11,763 nt of DNA from an uncultured Campylobacter sp. (GCA_938041615.1 CALISV010000057.1:1-11763); one strand, 5' to 3'. Positions 1 through 7,238 are shown, counted from the stretch's first letter. Program-made: numbers and translations. Notes: a model not told the origin generated them from the sequence alone.

Positions 1-31
1 ATCTATAAAAATTAAAATAATTCCCATTCTG

Positions 32-2248
32 TCATTTTTTTAATATTTTAAATATTTTATCTATTGCTCTATCCAAAGGATATTTTGCTTCCCAACCTAA
101 ATCTTCTAATTTTTTTGCATCTAAAATTGTATTTTTTACCAAGCCATATCCCTTTTTCTCAATTTCAGTAGGTAAATCAAATATTAATTCCACCTCTGCT
201 TTTTCAGCTATTTTTTCTGCAAACTCTCTTATTGAAATATTTTGATTTTTATTAGCAATATTATAGGCTTCTCCATTCTTTCCATTTAATATAATATATA
301 GAAATGCTGAAACACAATCTGCAACATAGCAATAAGATCTTATTTGTTTCCCCTCAGATTTCATTACTATATCCTTCTTATCTCTTCCTAATCTTAAGAA
401 TTGTTCATTTGCTCTTGAATTATCTTCAAGCATAGGTGCACCATAAATATATGCTGGACGAGCAGACAAAAAATTTATACCATATTCTTCCATATATGAC
501 ACTCCAATTGTTTCAGCCATTTTTTTACTTTCTGGATAACAATTTCTAAAAGTCATACTATTTAACTTTCCATAATCATCTTCTGAATATTTTTCTACTA
601 AGTTATTTTCTCCATATACTTCTTTTAATTGCTTCATATCCTGAATTATTATTAATGCCTTCATTCCCCAACCTCTTATATATGAAATTGCTTTATGAAG
701 CATATCAACTTTACCAATAGCAGTTAACTCATCTAATAAAAGTAAAAGTTTATGTTTGAATGCAACATTTTCACCTTTTTTATTTAATTCCATACTATCT
801 GTTAAAATATATAGAATTTGAGTTATAAATAATTTTAAAAGTACTGCTGTTATATCAACTGAATTAGGAGCTGTTACAAAGTATAAATCCATAGGTACTT
901 CACTATTCATTAAATCAGAAATTCTAAAATCAGAATAAGCTGTATTTCTAGCTATTGTAGGAATAATAAATGCTTCTAAGTCTATTTTTGCACAACCTAT
1001 TATTCCAGATCTTTCTTTATCTGCTCTATCAGCCATTTCTGCTCCAATTTTTGAAACTGAAGGATGTGTCCTTGGAAGTTCTTCTCCTGTTTTTAAAATA
1101 GTAATGTCATTATAGATTTTATAAAATAAATCTTCTGGTCCATCACTATTATGTTCTGAATTTATCATTTGTTGTAACTTTTGATCTTCTGAAAATTGAG
1201 GTGAGGTTATAAAATTATATACATCAGCTAAATTTGCTATTCTATTTTTTACCATGTACAAGACATGTATTATTACAGCTGTCAAATAGACTCCTGCTGA
1301 AGGAGCAAAGAAAGGATCCTTAGTTCTATCAGGAGACACAATAGCTAAGGCTATATTTCTGGCATCCTGATACTCATAAACTGTTCCTTTTCTTATTTCT
1401 ACCATAGGATTATAATGACAAGATACTCTTTCTACACCATCAGCTGTAGCTTCAAATCTAAAAACCTTATGTCCTAAACTTCTTCTATATGCTGCTGTAT
1501 AGAGCCAGTTATCACCTTTCACATCATTAGTTATAGTAGAGCCTTTCCAAGTAATAAGTGTCGGTATTACAACTGCTACTCCTTTTCCTCCACCTGTTTT
1601 AGCAATCATCATGACATGTCCTGGTGAATTATCAATTAAAAGCCTCCCATATTGATCTTTACCAAGAACCACTCCATTACTATAAAATTCTCTTTCTCTC
1701 CAACTTTTTTCAGTAAGAAGATAATTAAAAACTTTTGAATATTTTTTTATACTATTTGTTTCTTCAGATATATCTATTTTTATATAATCTTTTCTTTCTA
1801 AAATATTTCTTTGATATAGAGCTAAAGTATTTGTTTTTTTATATTTTTTTTCTGTTTTTCTTTTATCTTTATAGGGAAAAAATCCCATTTTATCTATATC
1901 AGATTTGTTAGCCCACTTTGCAGAGCCATGAACTGTAATTACTTTTTTCTTATAGTTTACTAAGGCTATTAGTAAAAAAGATAATATAGCAGTCATCCCC
2001 ATATTTGTATACGCATCATCCATTGCTTTTGGCACTTTTTTTTCAAATTTTAGCCAAGATAGTATTTTAAATGGTGAGTATATAGGAGTTTTATTTTTAT
2101 ATAAGAATAAGTATTTTCCTAAACTTTTATGGTATTTAACATTCTTTGCAAAAGTTTGTGTCCCTACTGATAAAGTTCCAATAATTGCAATTATAAAGAT
2201 AATAATACTAATTTTTCTTCTTATTGTCATTTCTAAACTTATACCCAT
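32..2248 (-). CDS. Chimeric ORF: VirD4/TraG-type coupling ATPase (N-terminal about 549 residues) joined to the C-terminal part of an SDR sugar epimerase
   Basis: The 738-residue product has two unrelated parts. Residues 1-549 are a VirD4/TraG type IV coupling protein, the inner-membrane ATPase that hands DNA-protein substrates to a conjugation channel. They show two membrane segments (about 11-33 and 84-98), the HGSAKWA stretch at 107-113, a Walker A loop TGGGKG (218-223), DVKGD (242-246), a Walker B LLLLDE ending at D506-E507, and IIIQDMKQL (533-541). Residues from about 550 are an extended-SDR epimerase/dehydratase tail with YPESK (Y571, K575) and a typical substrate-binding C-terminus. The epimerase part has no Rossmann GxxGxxG and no catalytic Ser before VYG, and the VirD4 part lacks its usual C-terminal end. 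The ATG start at 2248 has GGAG seven bases upstream. The gene follows virB10 directly. Both halves are incomplete, so neither activity is expected. Family calls are secure; the cause of the join is inference. Positions 1-31 beyond the stop hold nothing I can identify. Confidence 0.85.
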   Translation of the reverse strand: MGISLEMTIRRKISIIIFIIAIIGTLSVGTQTFAKNVKYHKSLGKYLFLYKNKTPIYSPFKILSWLKFEKKVPKAMDDAYTNMGMTAILSFLLIALVNYKKKVITVHGSAKWANKSDIDKMGFFPYKDKRKTEKKYKKTNTLALYQRNILERKDYIKIDISEETNSIKKYSKVFNYLLTEKSWREREFYSNGVVLGKDQYGRLLIDNSPGHVMMIAKTGGGKGVAVVIPTLITWKGSTITNDVKGDNWLYTAAYRRSLGHKVFRFEATADGVERVSCHYNPMVEIRKGTVYEYQDARNIALAIVSPDRTKDPFFAPSAGVYLTAVIIHVLYMVKNRIANLADVYNFITSPQFSEDQKLQQMINSEHNSDGPEDLFYKIYNDITILKTGEELPRTHPSVSKIGAEMADRADKERSGIIGCAKIDLEAFIIPTIARNTAYSDFRISDLMNSEVPMDLYFVTAPNSVDITAVLLKLFITQILYILTDSMELNKKGENVAFKHKLLLLLDELTAIGKVDMLHKAISYIRGWGMKALIIIQDMKQLKEVYGENNLVEKYSEDDYGKLNSMTFRNCYPESKKMAETIGVSYMEEYGINFLSARPAYIYGAPMLEDNSRANEQFLRLGRDKKDIVMKSEGKQIRSYCYVADCVSAFLYIILNGKNGEAYNIANKNQNISIREFAEKIAEKAEVELIFDLPTEIEKKGYGLVKNTILDAKKLEDLGWEAKYPLDRAIDKIFKILKK
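602..622 (-). other. Join between virD4-like and epimerase-like coding sequence
   Basis: These 21 bases encode EVYGENN (residues 543-549 of the chimeric ORF). On one side the protein reads as VirD4 (IIIQDMKQLKEVYG), on the other as an extended SDR, where VYG normally sits about 25-30 residues before YxxxK; here G546 to Y571 is 25 residues. EVYG therefore fits both families, which makes the stretch a likely microhomology where two genes were joined. The exact breakpoint cannot be fixed from one sequence. Confidence 0.6.
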
Positions 2249-2250
2249 TT

Positions 2251-3315
2251 TTATTCTCCATAAGGTTCAAGAATTAAATCGCTATGAACCATAATATTAA
2301 GTCTTGTTCCAGGTTCTATATTTATAGTTGGCTGCCTTGATAATGCTCTATCAGCGAATCTATCTCCAATTGTAACTATTTGTTCACCTGCACCTTCAGC
2401 TGCTGCACCTCTCCAATCATTTTTTCTATCTGTTACAATAGCTCCAGCACTTCCCATTATTGAAGAAAGAACAACACCTTTTAAAAGAGTACCAAAATGA
2501 TTATCAATTTCTCCAGTTATTCCAGCTTTTCCAGATAAATCTACTCCTTGCATATTATCTAGTCCTATACTTTTCCCATCAGGAAAAATAAGTCTTTGCC
2601 ATACAACCAATAATCTTTCTTGTCCAAAGGTAACACTTGAATCATAAGTTCCTACAACTCTTGTTCCTTGTGGTATCAATATATGTTTTCCACTTATTGT
2701 GTCTCTTACATTTTCAGAAACAACAGCCACAATAACTTTAGAAGGTAAATCAGAATTTATACCTGTTTGAAGTGTTGCTGGAATAAAATCTCCTGCTTTT
2801 AATTCAAACTCAGATAATTGTTCTACTAAGAAATTAGTTTGGTAAAATTTTTGAGCTTGTTCATTCATTAAGAAATTCTTCTTACTTTCTTGTCTATTAC
2901 CATCATAATCTTCAACAGGTTTATTTCCATTTTGTGCTAAAAGAACTTTATTATCAACTTGTTGTGTCTGAGGGCGAGTAGCAATAGTTATTGTTGTTGG
3001 ACTTCTAAATGCTGCATCGGCTTCAGATTCAAGTTGTCTTAATCTATTTTCTCTTTCAATTTCTTCTGTTGATTTTTGAGGTTCAACATTATTTTGATTT
3101 TCTTCATCATCACCTGGAATAACATAATTTAATTCTTCATCAGTCAGTCCCCCATTCTCATCATTTTCACCATATCCTAAATCTTGCATATCTTCTTCAC
3201 CATACTGAACATTATCTAAATCAGGACTTTCATTCTCTTTAGCAACTTCAGTCTTAATTATTTTTTTGTTATTTTGATCAGTATCTTCAGATGAAAATAT
3301 AGAAATTTTAGGCAT
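2251..3315 (-). CDS. virB10: VirB10/TrbI-type type IV secretion channel protein, probably 5'-truncated
   Basis: The product (354 residues) matches the VirB10/TrbI family, which spans inner and outer membranes in the core of type IV secretion systems. The C-terminal periplasmic/outer-membrane domain is clear from about 168 to 350: LKAGDFIPATLQTGINSDLP at 172-191, then GKHILIPQGTRVVGTYDSS, FGQERLLVVWQRLIFPDGKS and DNHFG (271-275). Residues 1-100 are acidic linker without any hydrophobic stretch, although family members carry a single N-terminal membrane helix. A TAA lies directly before the ATG, only 38 bases separate the start from the next gene, and no good ribosome-binding site precedes it. 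The simplest reading is that the first part of the gene is missing and this ATG is accidental. The last codons (GGA GAA TAA) contain the ribosome-binding site of the following virD4-like gene. Base composition is AT-rich like virD4 and unlike everything to the right. Confidence 0.85.
   Translation of the reverse strand: MPKISIFSSEDTDQNNKKIIKTEVAKENESPDLDNVQYGEEDMQDLGYGENDENGGLTDEELNYVIPGDDEENQNNVEPQKSTEEIERENRLRQLESEADAAFRSPTTITIATRPQTQQVDNKVLLAQNGNKPVEDYDGNRQESKKNFLMNEQAQKFYQTNFLVEQLSEFELKAGDFIPATLQTGINSDLPSKVIVAVVSENVRDTISGKHILIPQGTRVVGTYDSSVTFGQERLLVVWQRLIFPDGKSIGLDNMQGVDLSGKAGITGEIDNHFGTLLKGVVLSSIMGSAGAIVTDRKNDWRGAAAEGAGEQIVTIGDRFADRALSRQPTINIEPGTRLNIMVHSDLILEPYGE
2256..2259 (-). promoter_or_regulatory. 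Ribosome-binding site of the virD4-like gene
   Basis: GGAG on the minus strand lies seven bases before the ATG at 2248, inside the last codons of virB10. It supports this start over the internal Met7 and suggests translational coupling of virB10 and virD4. Confidence 0.6.
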
Positions 3316-3353
3316 TTATAAAAATAATCTCTGGCAAAAACCGTAAAACCGTC
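3305..3353. other. Boundary between AT-rich type IV secretion DNA and Campylobacter-type DNA
   Basis: Base composition and codon style change abruptly here. To the left are AT-rich genes of a conjugation system; to the right is an operon of Campylobacter character. The space between the virB10 ATG (3315) and the stop of the FlhX-type gene (3354) is only 38 bases and holds no integrase, tRNA, insertion-sequence end or clear terminator. Read outward from the Campylobacter side, a TTG at 3337 opens a nine-codon frame (MPEIIFINA) that stops at 3308. This might be the cut start of the next gene of the original operon, but that is only a guess. Confidence 0.6.
3337..3352. repeat. Two tandem copies of AAAACCGT
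   Basis: AAAACCGT occurs at 3337-3344 and again at 3345-3352, directly downstream of the FlhX-type gene stop and next to the composition boundary. It is a perfect tandem repeat but very short, and no other copy was noticed near the left join. It has no assigned function. Confidence 0.5.
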
Positions 3354-3623
3354 CTATTTTTTATTCGTCATTTGATATAAAAAGCTAAAGATTTCGGCGA
3401 CCGCTTTATAGAGATTTGGCGGGACTTCCTCGTTTAGATCGACCTTGCTTAGAACCTCGATTAGATCGGCGTCCTCTTTGATCGGTATGTCGTGAGATTT
3501 GGCTAGATTTATGATATTTTTCGCCACTTCGCCAGAACCCGTCGCTAGCACCTTAGGCGCGTTATCTTTTTGGCGGTTGTAGCCAAGAGCCACGGCCTTT
3601 TTAGTTTTTTGTACTTTCGCCAA
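3354..3623 (-). CDS. flhX: Stand-alone FlhB C-terminal domain protein (FlhX type)
   Basis: The 89-residue protein corresponds to the cytoplasmic C-terminal part of FlhB/YscU, the export-gate switch of flagellar and type III secretion. Residues 10-89 carry the family pattern: AVALGYNRQKDNAPKVLATG (10-29), then GEVAKNIINLAK, the IPIKEDADL turn and PPNLYKAVAEIFSFLY. It has no membrane segments. It begins just after the place where FlhB has its self-cleaving NPTH, so it resembles the released fragment. In H. pylori a protein of this kind (HP1575, FlhX) can substitute for the FlhB C-terminal fragment (recalled knowledge); C. jejuni Cj0848c is the likely orthologue. The start is TTG at 3623 with AAGG seven bases upstream, two bases after the stop of the FliK-like gene. 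It is the last gene of the operon in this window. Domain call secure; role inferred. Confidence 0.85.
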   Translation of the reverse strand: MAKVQKTKKAVALGYNRQKDNAPKVLATGSGEVAKNIINLAKSHDIPIKEDADLIEVLSKVDLNEEVPPNLYKAVAEIFSFLYQMTNKK

Positions 3624-3625
3624 TT

Positions 3626-5323
3626 TTATGCCTTTTTATCAAAGCCCATATCAAGCTTATCCAGACCGCCGTAAACGCCGCTAAGACGCAGTTTAGGCAT
3701 AGTTTTTAGGCTAAAATTCGACACTATCAGCCCCTGTTCGCCGATAGCCCTTTTTAGTTCCTTTGCACCGCTTAAAATTAGCTCCTTAAACTCCTCTTTT
3801 TGCGTCGCGATCGCAAGGTCGATGTATTTATTTTCGCTAAGCGCCACCATGATATTGATTTGCCCGAAATTTTGAAAATTTAGGTCGATTTGCGCGTAGT
3901 GTTTTTGCTTTTTACCCTGCTTAAACCTGATATTTCCGCCCTCTACGCCCTCCCAGACGTATGGCAGATAGGTCTGCACGCCGCCCGTTACCGCGGAGGC
4001 TAGCTGATGCATCTCGATTTGAGCGAGCAGCTTTGAGGCGGCGTCTTTTACGGGGCTAGCGTCGGGAGACCTTGACTGCATGTTTAAAAGCGCGCTTTTA
4101 ACGTCGTTTTGCAGCACCTTTGCCGTCTCTTCGGCGCTTTTTGGCGTTACGGCGCCAAGCTCGCCGCGAGCGATATTTTGTTGCTTGATTAGCTTGCTGA
4201 CTTCATCTAAATTATTTTTTGCTTCAAAGCCCGCTTTATCGGCGATTTGCAAGGCGAAATTTAACTTTCTAGCCGCATTTTGCAGCTTATCTTGTAGCGT
4301 CGCGCCATCGCTTCCTTCCGCGCCGTCTTGGATGATTTTTTGCGCGAAATCGTTAAATTTATCCTGCGAGCCAGCAAGCGCGCTAAGCTCGTCCGTTAGC
4401 TCTTTTATCGCGCTTTTTAGCTCGGCGAAATTTAGAGCAAAGCCTCTGTTTTGACTTAGTTTTTCGCTGTTTAAATTTTGCATTTTTTCGCCCGCGCTTG
4501 CCAGCAGCTGTGAGATTTTATTTAGCTCGGCGTTTAGCGTTTTTTCATTTAGGCTTAGCCCGCTACCGCTCATGGCGTTTGCTTGTTTATCCATAAATTT
4601 AGCCGCGTTTTCGAGCTTATCCGCGATCTCAAAAAGCTGCTTAAACAGCGAGCCCGCTAGCGTATCTTTGGCTGCGGTTTTAGCGTTTTGTAAAATTTGA
4701 TCAAGCCTCGCAAAGCTTTCGTTCGTGCTTAGGCTGTCATCTTTAGCTAGAGCTGAAATTTGATCCAAAAGCTGCTGATTTGAGAGATTTTTAATATCGC
4801 CAAACAGCTTATTTATCGCGCTGGGTAGATTAAATTTGCCGTTTAGCGCGTCCTTTAAATTTGCCTCCAGCATGATGCCCGAGTTTTTTATCTGCTCGTT
4901 TAGCGGCGCGTTTTTTAGATCGGCGACGGGCTTTAAAAACTCCTTTAGTTTAAGCGCGAATTCCTTTAGATCGGGCTCGTTTTCGGCAAGCGCGACGAGG
5001 CTTTTCATATCTTTTGCGAGATTTGGAGAGAGCTGCAGATTTTTCGCCTGCGCGGCTAGCTCTTTGGCCTGCGTCGGGCTTGATTTTAGCTCGTTTAAAA
5101 GCTTATTTACGAGCTTATCTAGATCCTTTACGGCATTATCCGCGGCCTCGGAGTCCAAATTTTGCGAGGGTGCTGGCTGATTTTTAAAAAGATTTTTAGT
5201 TTCGCCCGCCTGACCCGTCTGTCCGGCGTTTGCGCCGCCTACTCCGCCTGTTTTGGGTAGCGCGCCGCCGACTGCGGCTTGGGTCGCGATTTGCGAGCTT
5301 ATAGCGTTATTTACTGATTCCAT
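3626..5323 (-). CDS. FliK-C-domain protein (hook-length-control-like), partner of the FlhX-type protein
   Basis: The 565-residue product has a Gly/Ala/Gln-rich low-complexity start (18-50), a long Ala/Lys/Leu/Asn-rich region that looks mostly helical (60-440), and a compact C-terminal domain (about 450-542). In that domain the stretch from YAQIDLNFQNFGQINIMVAL to LKRAIGEQGLIVSNFSL follows the Flg_hook/FliK C-terminal pattern, which in FliK contacts FlhB to switch export specificity. No signal peptide or membrane segment is seen. Placement two bases upstream of a stand-alone FlhB C-terminal domain supports a FliK/FlhB-like relationship. The orthologue is probably C. jejuni Cj0849c, while that species has its main fliK elsewhere, so this is likely a second, FliK-like protein (recalled and inferred). 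The ATG at 5323 has no clear Shine-Dalgarno; it follows the MFS gene after a 30-base gap. Confidence 0.7.
   Translation of the reverse strand: MESVNNAISSQIATQAAVGGALPKTGGVGGANAGQTGQAGETKNLFKNQPAPSQNLDSEAADNAVKDLDKLVNKLLNELKSSPTQAKELAAQAKNLQLSPNLAKDMKSLVALAENEPDLKEFALKLKEFLKPVADLKNAPLNEQIKNSGIMLEANLKDALNGKFNLPSAINKLFGDIKNLSNQQLLDQISALAKDDSLSTNESFARLDQILQNAKTAAKDTLAGSLFKQLFEIADKLENAAKFMDKQANAMSGSGLSLNEKTLNAELNKISQLLASAGEKMQNLNSEKLSQNRGFALNFAELKSAIKELTDELSALAGSQDKFNDFAQKIIQDGAEGSDGATLQDKLQNAARKLNFALQIADKAGFEAKNNLDEVSKLIKQQNIARGELGAVTPKSAEETAKVLQNDVKSALLNMQSRSPDASPVKDAASKLLAQIEMHQLASAVTGGVQTYLPYVWEGVEGGNIRFKQGKKQKHYAQIDLNFQNFGQINIMVALSENKYIDLAIATQKEEFKELILSGAKELKRAIGEQGLIVSNFSLKTMPKLRLSGVYGGLDKLDMGFDKKA
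3631..3634 (-). promoter_or_regulatory. Ribosome-binding site that decides the TTG start of flhX
   Basis: AAGG on the minus strand lies seven bases before TTG at 3623. It is formed by the final Lys-Ala codons of the upstream FliK-like gene, whose end reads AAAAAGGCATAA. No ATG lies in a usable place near the 5' end of flhX. Confidence 0.5.
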
Positions 5324-5353
5324 ACGGCTATATCGTCAAATTTGAGATTTTCA

Positions 5354-6550
5354 TTAGCTATTTGCCATCGTGCCGGGGCTATGCTCAAAGCCTCGCCTGC
5401 TTTCAAGCGGAACGGTCTTTTGCGTGAGGCAAAACGCGATGAGAAACGCAAGCAGCGCCGCATAAACCCACATAAAGCCGTCAAAGCCTAAAATTTGCAT
5501 GCTAGCGCCCATTATCACGGACGAAAGAAGCGAGCCGAAAGAGTAGCTAAAAAGTACGGCACGCCCTACTTCGATGCCTTGATTTTTATGTTTTAAAACG
5601 TCGTTGGCGCGAGCAAGCGATAACGCGTAGAGGCAAAAAGCGCCAGAACCCAAAAAAAACGACAAAACGTACTGCGCGTAGATAGAGGGCTTAAGCGCCA
5701 AAAAACAAATAGCCGCACACAGCGACACGCCCGCGCAACACATTATCGCGGGACGGCGGCCGAATTTATCCGAAAAACCGCCGATTAGAGAGTGGGCGAT
5801 AAAGCCGCCCGCCATCGCGACGGTCATAAAAAACGAAACCTCTCTCGCACCGTATCCTTGCAGCAGGATATAAACGCTAGCCATCGTAAAAAAGCCGTTT
5901 ATAAGGATACCGGCTACGATACTGGTAATGAGCGCCAAAGGCACGAGCGCAAATACTCTCGGGATCGAGACGCTCTTTTTTTCGGGGATCGGCGGCTCTT
6001 TGATACGGATCAAATTTAAAGGAATACTCGAAAACAAAATAAACGCCGCGCTAAGCAAAAGCACGTGAGAAGTGGATAAATTTAGCGATAGCACGAGGAT
6101 GCCCAGCCCAAAACATACGTAAAACGTGATCTCGTAAAATGCCAGTACTCGCGAGCGCACTTCGTTTCTAGCGCGCGCGTTGAGCCAGCTTTCGATTATC
6201 ATTAAAATCGAGTAGTAGCAAAATCCCAAACACCCGCGCAAAAACGCCCAAAAGTAGAGATTTTGGCTAAGGTCGTGAAACATCGCCGCGATACCAAAAA
6301 GCGACGCAAATATCCCAAAGCTCCTGATGTGGCCGACTTTTGAGACGATTTTATGCGAAAATATCGTAGCTATCATAGCTCCCACGAAAAATACCGCGAT
6401 AACAAATCCCGTCTCTAGCTCGTCCGCGCCCATTTTTTTTAGCTCGACGCCGGCCGAGCTGATGATGAGGCCGTTTCCCACAAACAAAAACGCCATCCCC
6501 ACAAATAGTGCAAACATCGATCTAATCGTTATTATCGAGCTATTTCTCAT
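5354..6550 (-). CDS. MFS transporter, YcaD-like
   Basis: The 398-residue protein is an inner-membrane carrier of the major facilitator superfamily with about twelve hydrophobic segments. The second half has a clear motif A, GGFSDKFGRRP (257-267), in the loop between helices 8 and 9. The first half has ESWLNARARNEVRSRVLAFY (120-139), a stretch typical of the YcaD-like subfamily; the helix 2-3 loop version of motif A is degenerate (HKIVSKVGHIRSFG). The substrate cannot be told from sequence. The ATG at 6550 has GGAG nine bases upstream and overlaps the end of the preceding membrane-protein gene by 11 bases, suggesting coupled translation. The likely C. jejuni orthologue is Cj0850c (from memory). 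The C-terminus after about residue 380 is a short hydrophilic tail. Confidence 0.85.
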   Translation of the reverse strand: MRNSSIITIRSMFALFVGMAFLFVGNGLIISSAGVELKKMGADELETGFVIAVFFVGAMIATIFSHKIVSKVGHIRSFGIFASLFGIAAMFHDLSQNLYFWAFLRGCLGFCYYSILMIIESWLNARARNEVRSRVLAFYEITFYVCFGLGILVLSLNLSTSHVLLLSAAFILFSSIPLNLIRIKEPPIPEKKSVSIPRVFALVPLALITSIVAGILINGFFTMASVYILLQGYGAREVSFFMTVAMAGGFIAHSLIGGFSDKFGRRPAIMCCAGVSLCAAICFLALKPSIYAQYVLSFFLGSGAFCLYALSLARANDVLKHKNQGIEVGRAVLFSYSFGSLLSSVIMGASMQILGFDGFMWVYAALLAFLIAFCLTQKTVPLESRRGFEHSPGTMANS

Positions 6551-7238
6551 TGCTTCTTACTCCATATATCAAAGCGCCCGCAGGCATCGCCGCAAGCGCG
6601 ATCAAAAACGCGGCTATATCGAGGTTACCGTACCTTTTTAGCGCTAAAAATCCGACGACCAAAACCGCATACGCGATCAGCCGAAAAGGAACGAATGCGG
6701 TGAAGTAGTTGGGCGAATTTTGCTTTAAATTACGCGCGAAATTTTGCTTTTTTGAGGGCTTAGCTTCGCTATTTTGATTTGACTTGCTCAAATTTGACTC
6801 GTTTGCCAGGCTTAAATTTGACTCGCTATTTTGATCTGCGCCGCTTAAATTTGGATCGTCAAATTTAACCCATTCGTTTTCGCCTTTTAAATTTAGTTCC
6901 GCGTTCGCTTTTAGCGAGCCGTCCAAATTTGACGCATCCAAATGCTTAGCATTTTCGCGGTGCGGGTCATGCCCGTCAAATTTAGCGTTTTCAGCGTGAT
7001 CAGGAAACTCCTCGTGATTTTCGCCCCATTCGTCTATGTCGTCCTCCGCATAGGCGTCATAGTCTCGCACGCCGTTTTCTACGCGTTTTTTGTAGGCTCT
7101 AAAGGTCGCGGCCAGCACCAAAAGCGAGCCCGCAAACGCAACCTGCGAGCTGTAAAACCACGCGCGGCCAAATGCCGCCGAGCCCAGCAAAAGCAAAGCC
7201 TCAAACGCGCCGTAAACGGCAAGGAGCTTAAAATTCAC
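6540..7238 (-). CDS. Four-helix membrane protein with a repetitive Asn/Ser-rich linker
   Basis: I do not recognise a named family. The 232-residue protein has two hydrophobic segments near the N-terminus (about 5-22 and 30-47), a long hydrophilic region (50-178), and two more hydrophobic segments near the C-terminus (about 184-200 and 207-226). The hydrophilic region is first acidic (YDAYAEDDIDEWGENHEEF) and then Asn/Ser/Lys-rich with short repeats: ESNLSLAN and ESNLSKSN in tandem at 139-154, and DQNSE and NQNSE flanking them. The start is GTG at 7238, overlapping the upstream stop by four bases (GTGA), with AGGA six bases before it inside the Asp/Glu-rich tail codons of the upstream gene. 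It corresponds by position to C. jejuni Cj0851c, an integral membrane protein of unknown role (recalled). The linker probably varies in length between strains (inference). Confidence 0.75.
   Translation of the reverse strand: MNFKLLAVYGAFEALLLLGSAAFGRAWFYSSQVAFAGSLLVLAATFRAYKKRVENGVRDYDAYAEDDIDEWGENHEEFPDHAENAKFDGHDPHRENAKHLDASNLDGSLKANAELNLKGENEWVKFDDPNLSGADQNSESNLSLANESNLSKSNQNSEAKPSKKQNFARNLKQNSPNYFTAFVPFRLIAYAVLVVGFLALKRYGNLDIAAFLIALAAMPAGALIYGVRSNEK
6766..6835. repeat. Short in-frame coding repeats in the membrane protein linker
   Basis: TCGCTATTTTGAT occurs at 6766-6778 and 6823-6835, 57 bases apart. AAATTTGACTCG occurs at 6790-6801 and 6814-6825, 24 bases apart. Both spacings are multiples of three and encode the repeated NQNSE/DQNSE and ESNLS units, so the reading frame is kept. 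Confidence 0.6.

Noticed and set aside
1..31. Start of a further gene downstream of the chimeric ORF
   Set aside because: An ATG on the minus strand opens a frame of only about nine codons before the window edge, with no ribosome-binding site, so it cannot be judged.
32..2248. A genuine multifunctional VirD4-epimerase enzyme
   Set aside because: Both domains are cut within their folds: no Rossmann nucleotide loop or catalytic Ser for the epimerase, and no C-terminal end for VirD4. A working fusion would normally join complete domains.
32..3315. A complete type IV secretion or conjugation locus
   Set aside because: Only virB10 and a virD4 fragment are present; no relaxase, VirB4, VirB6, VirB8, VirB9, VirB11, origin of transfer or integrase lies in the window.
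4080..4454. Plus-strand ORF of 124 codons opposite the FliK-like gene
   Set aside because: It is the antisense of Ala/Lys/Leu-rich helical coding sequence, giving a Ser/Phe/Ala-rich product with no family character. The plus-strand frame at 4836-5180 is the same kind of shadow.
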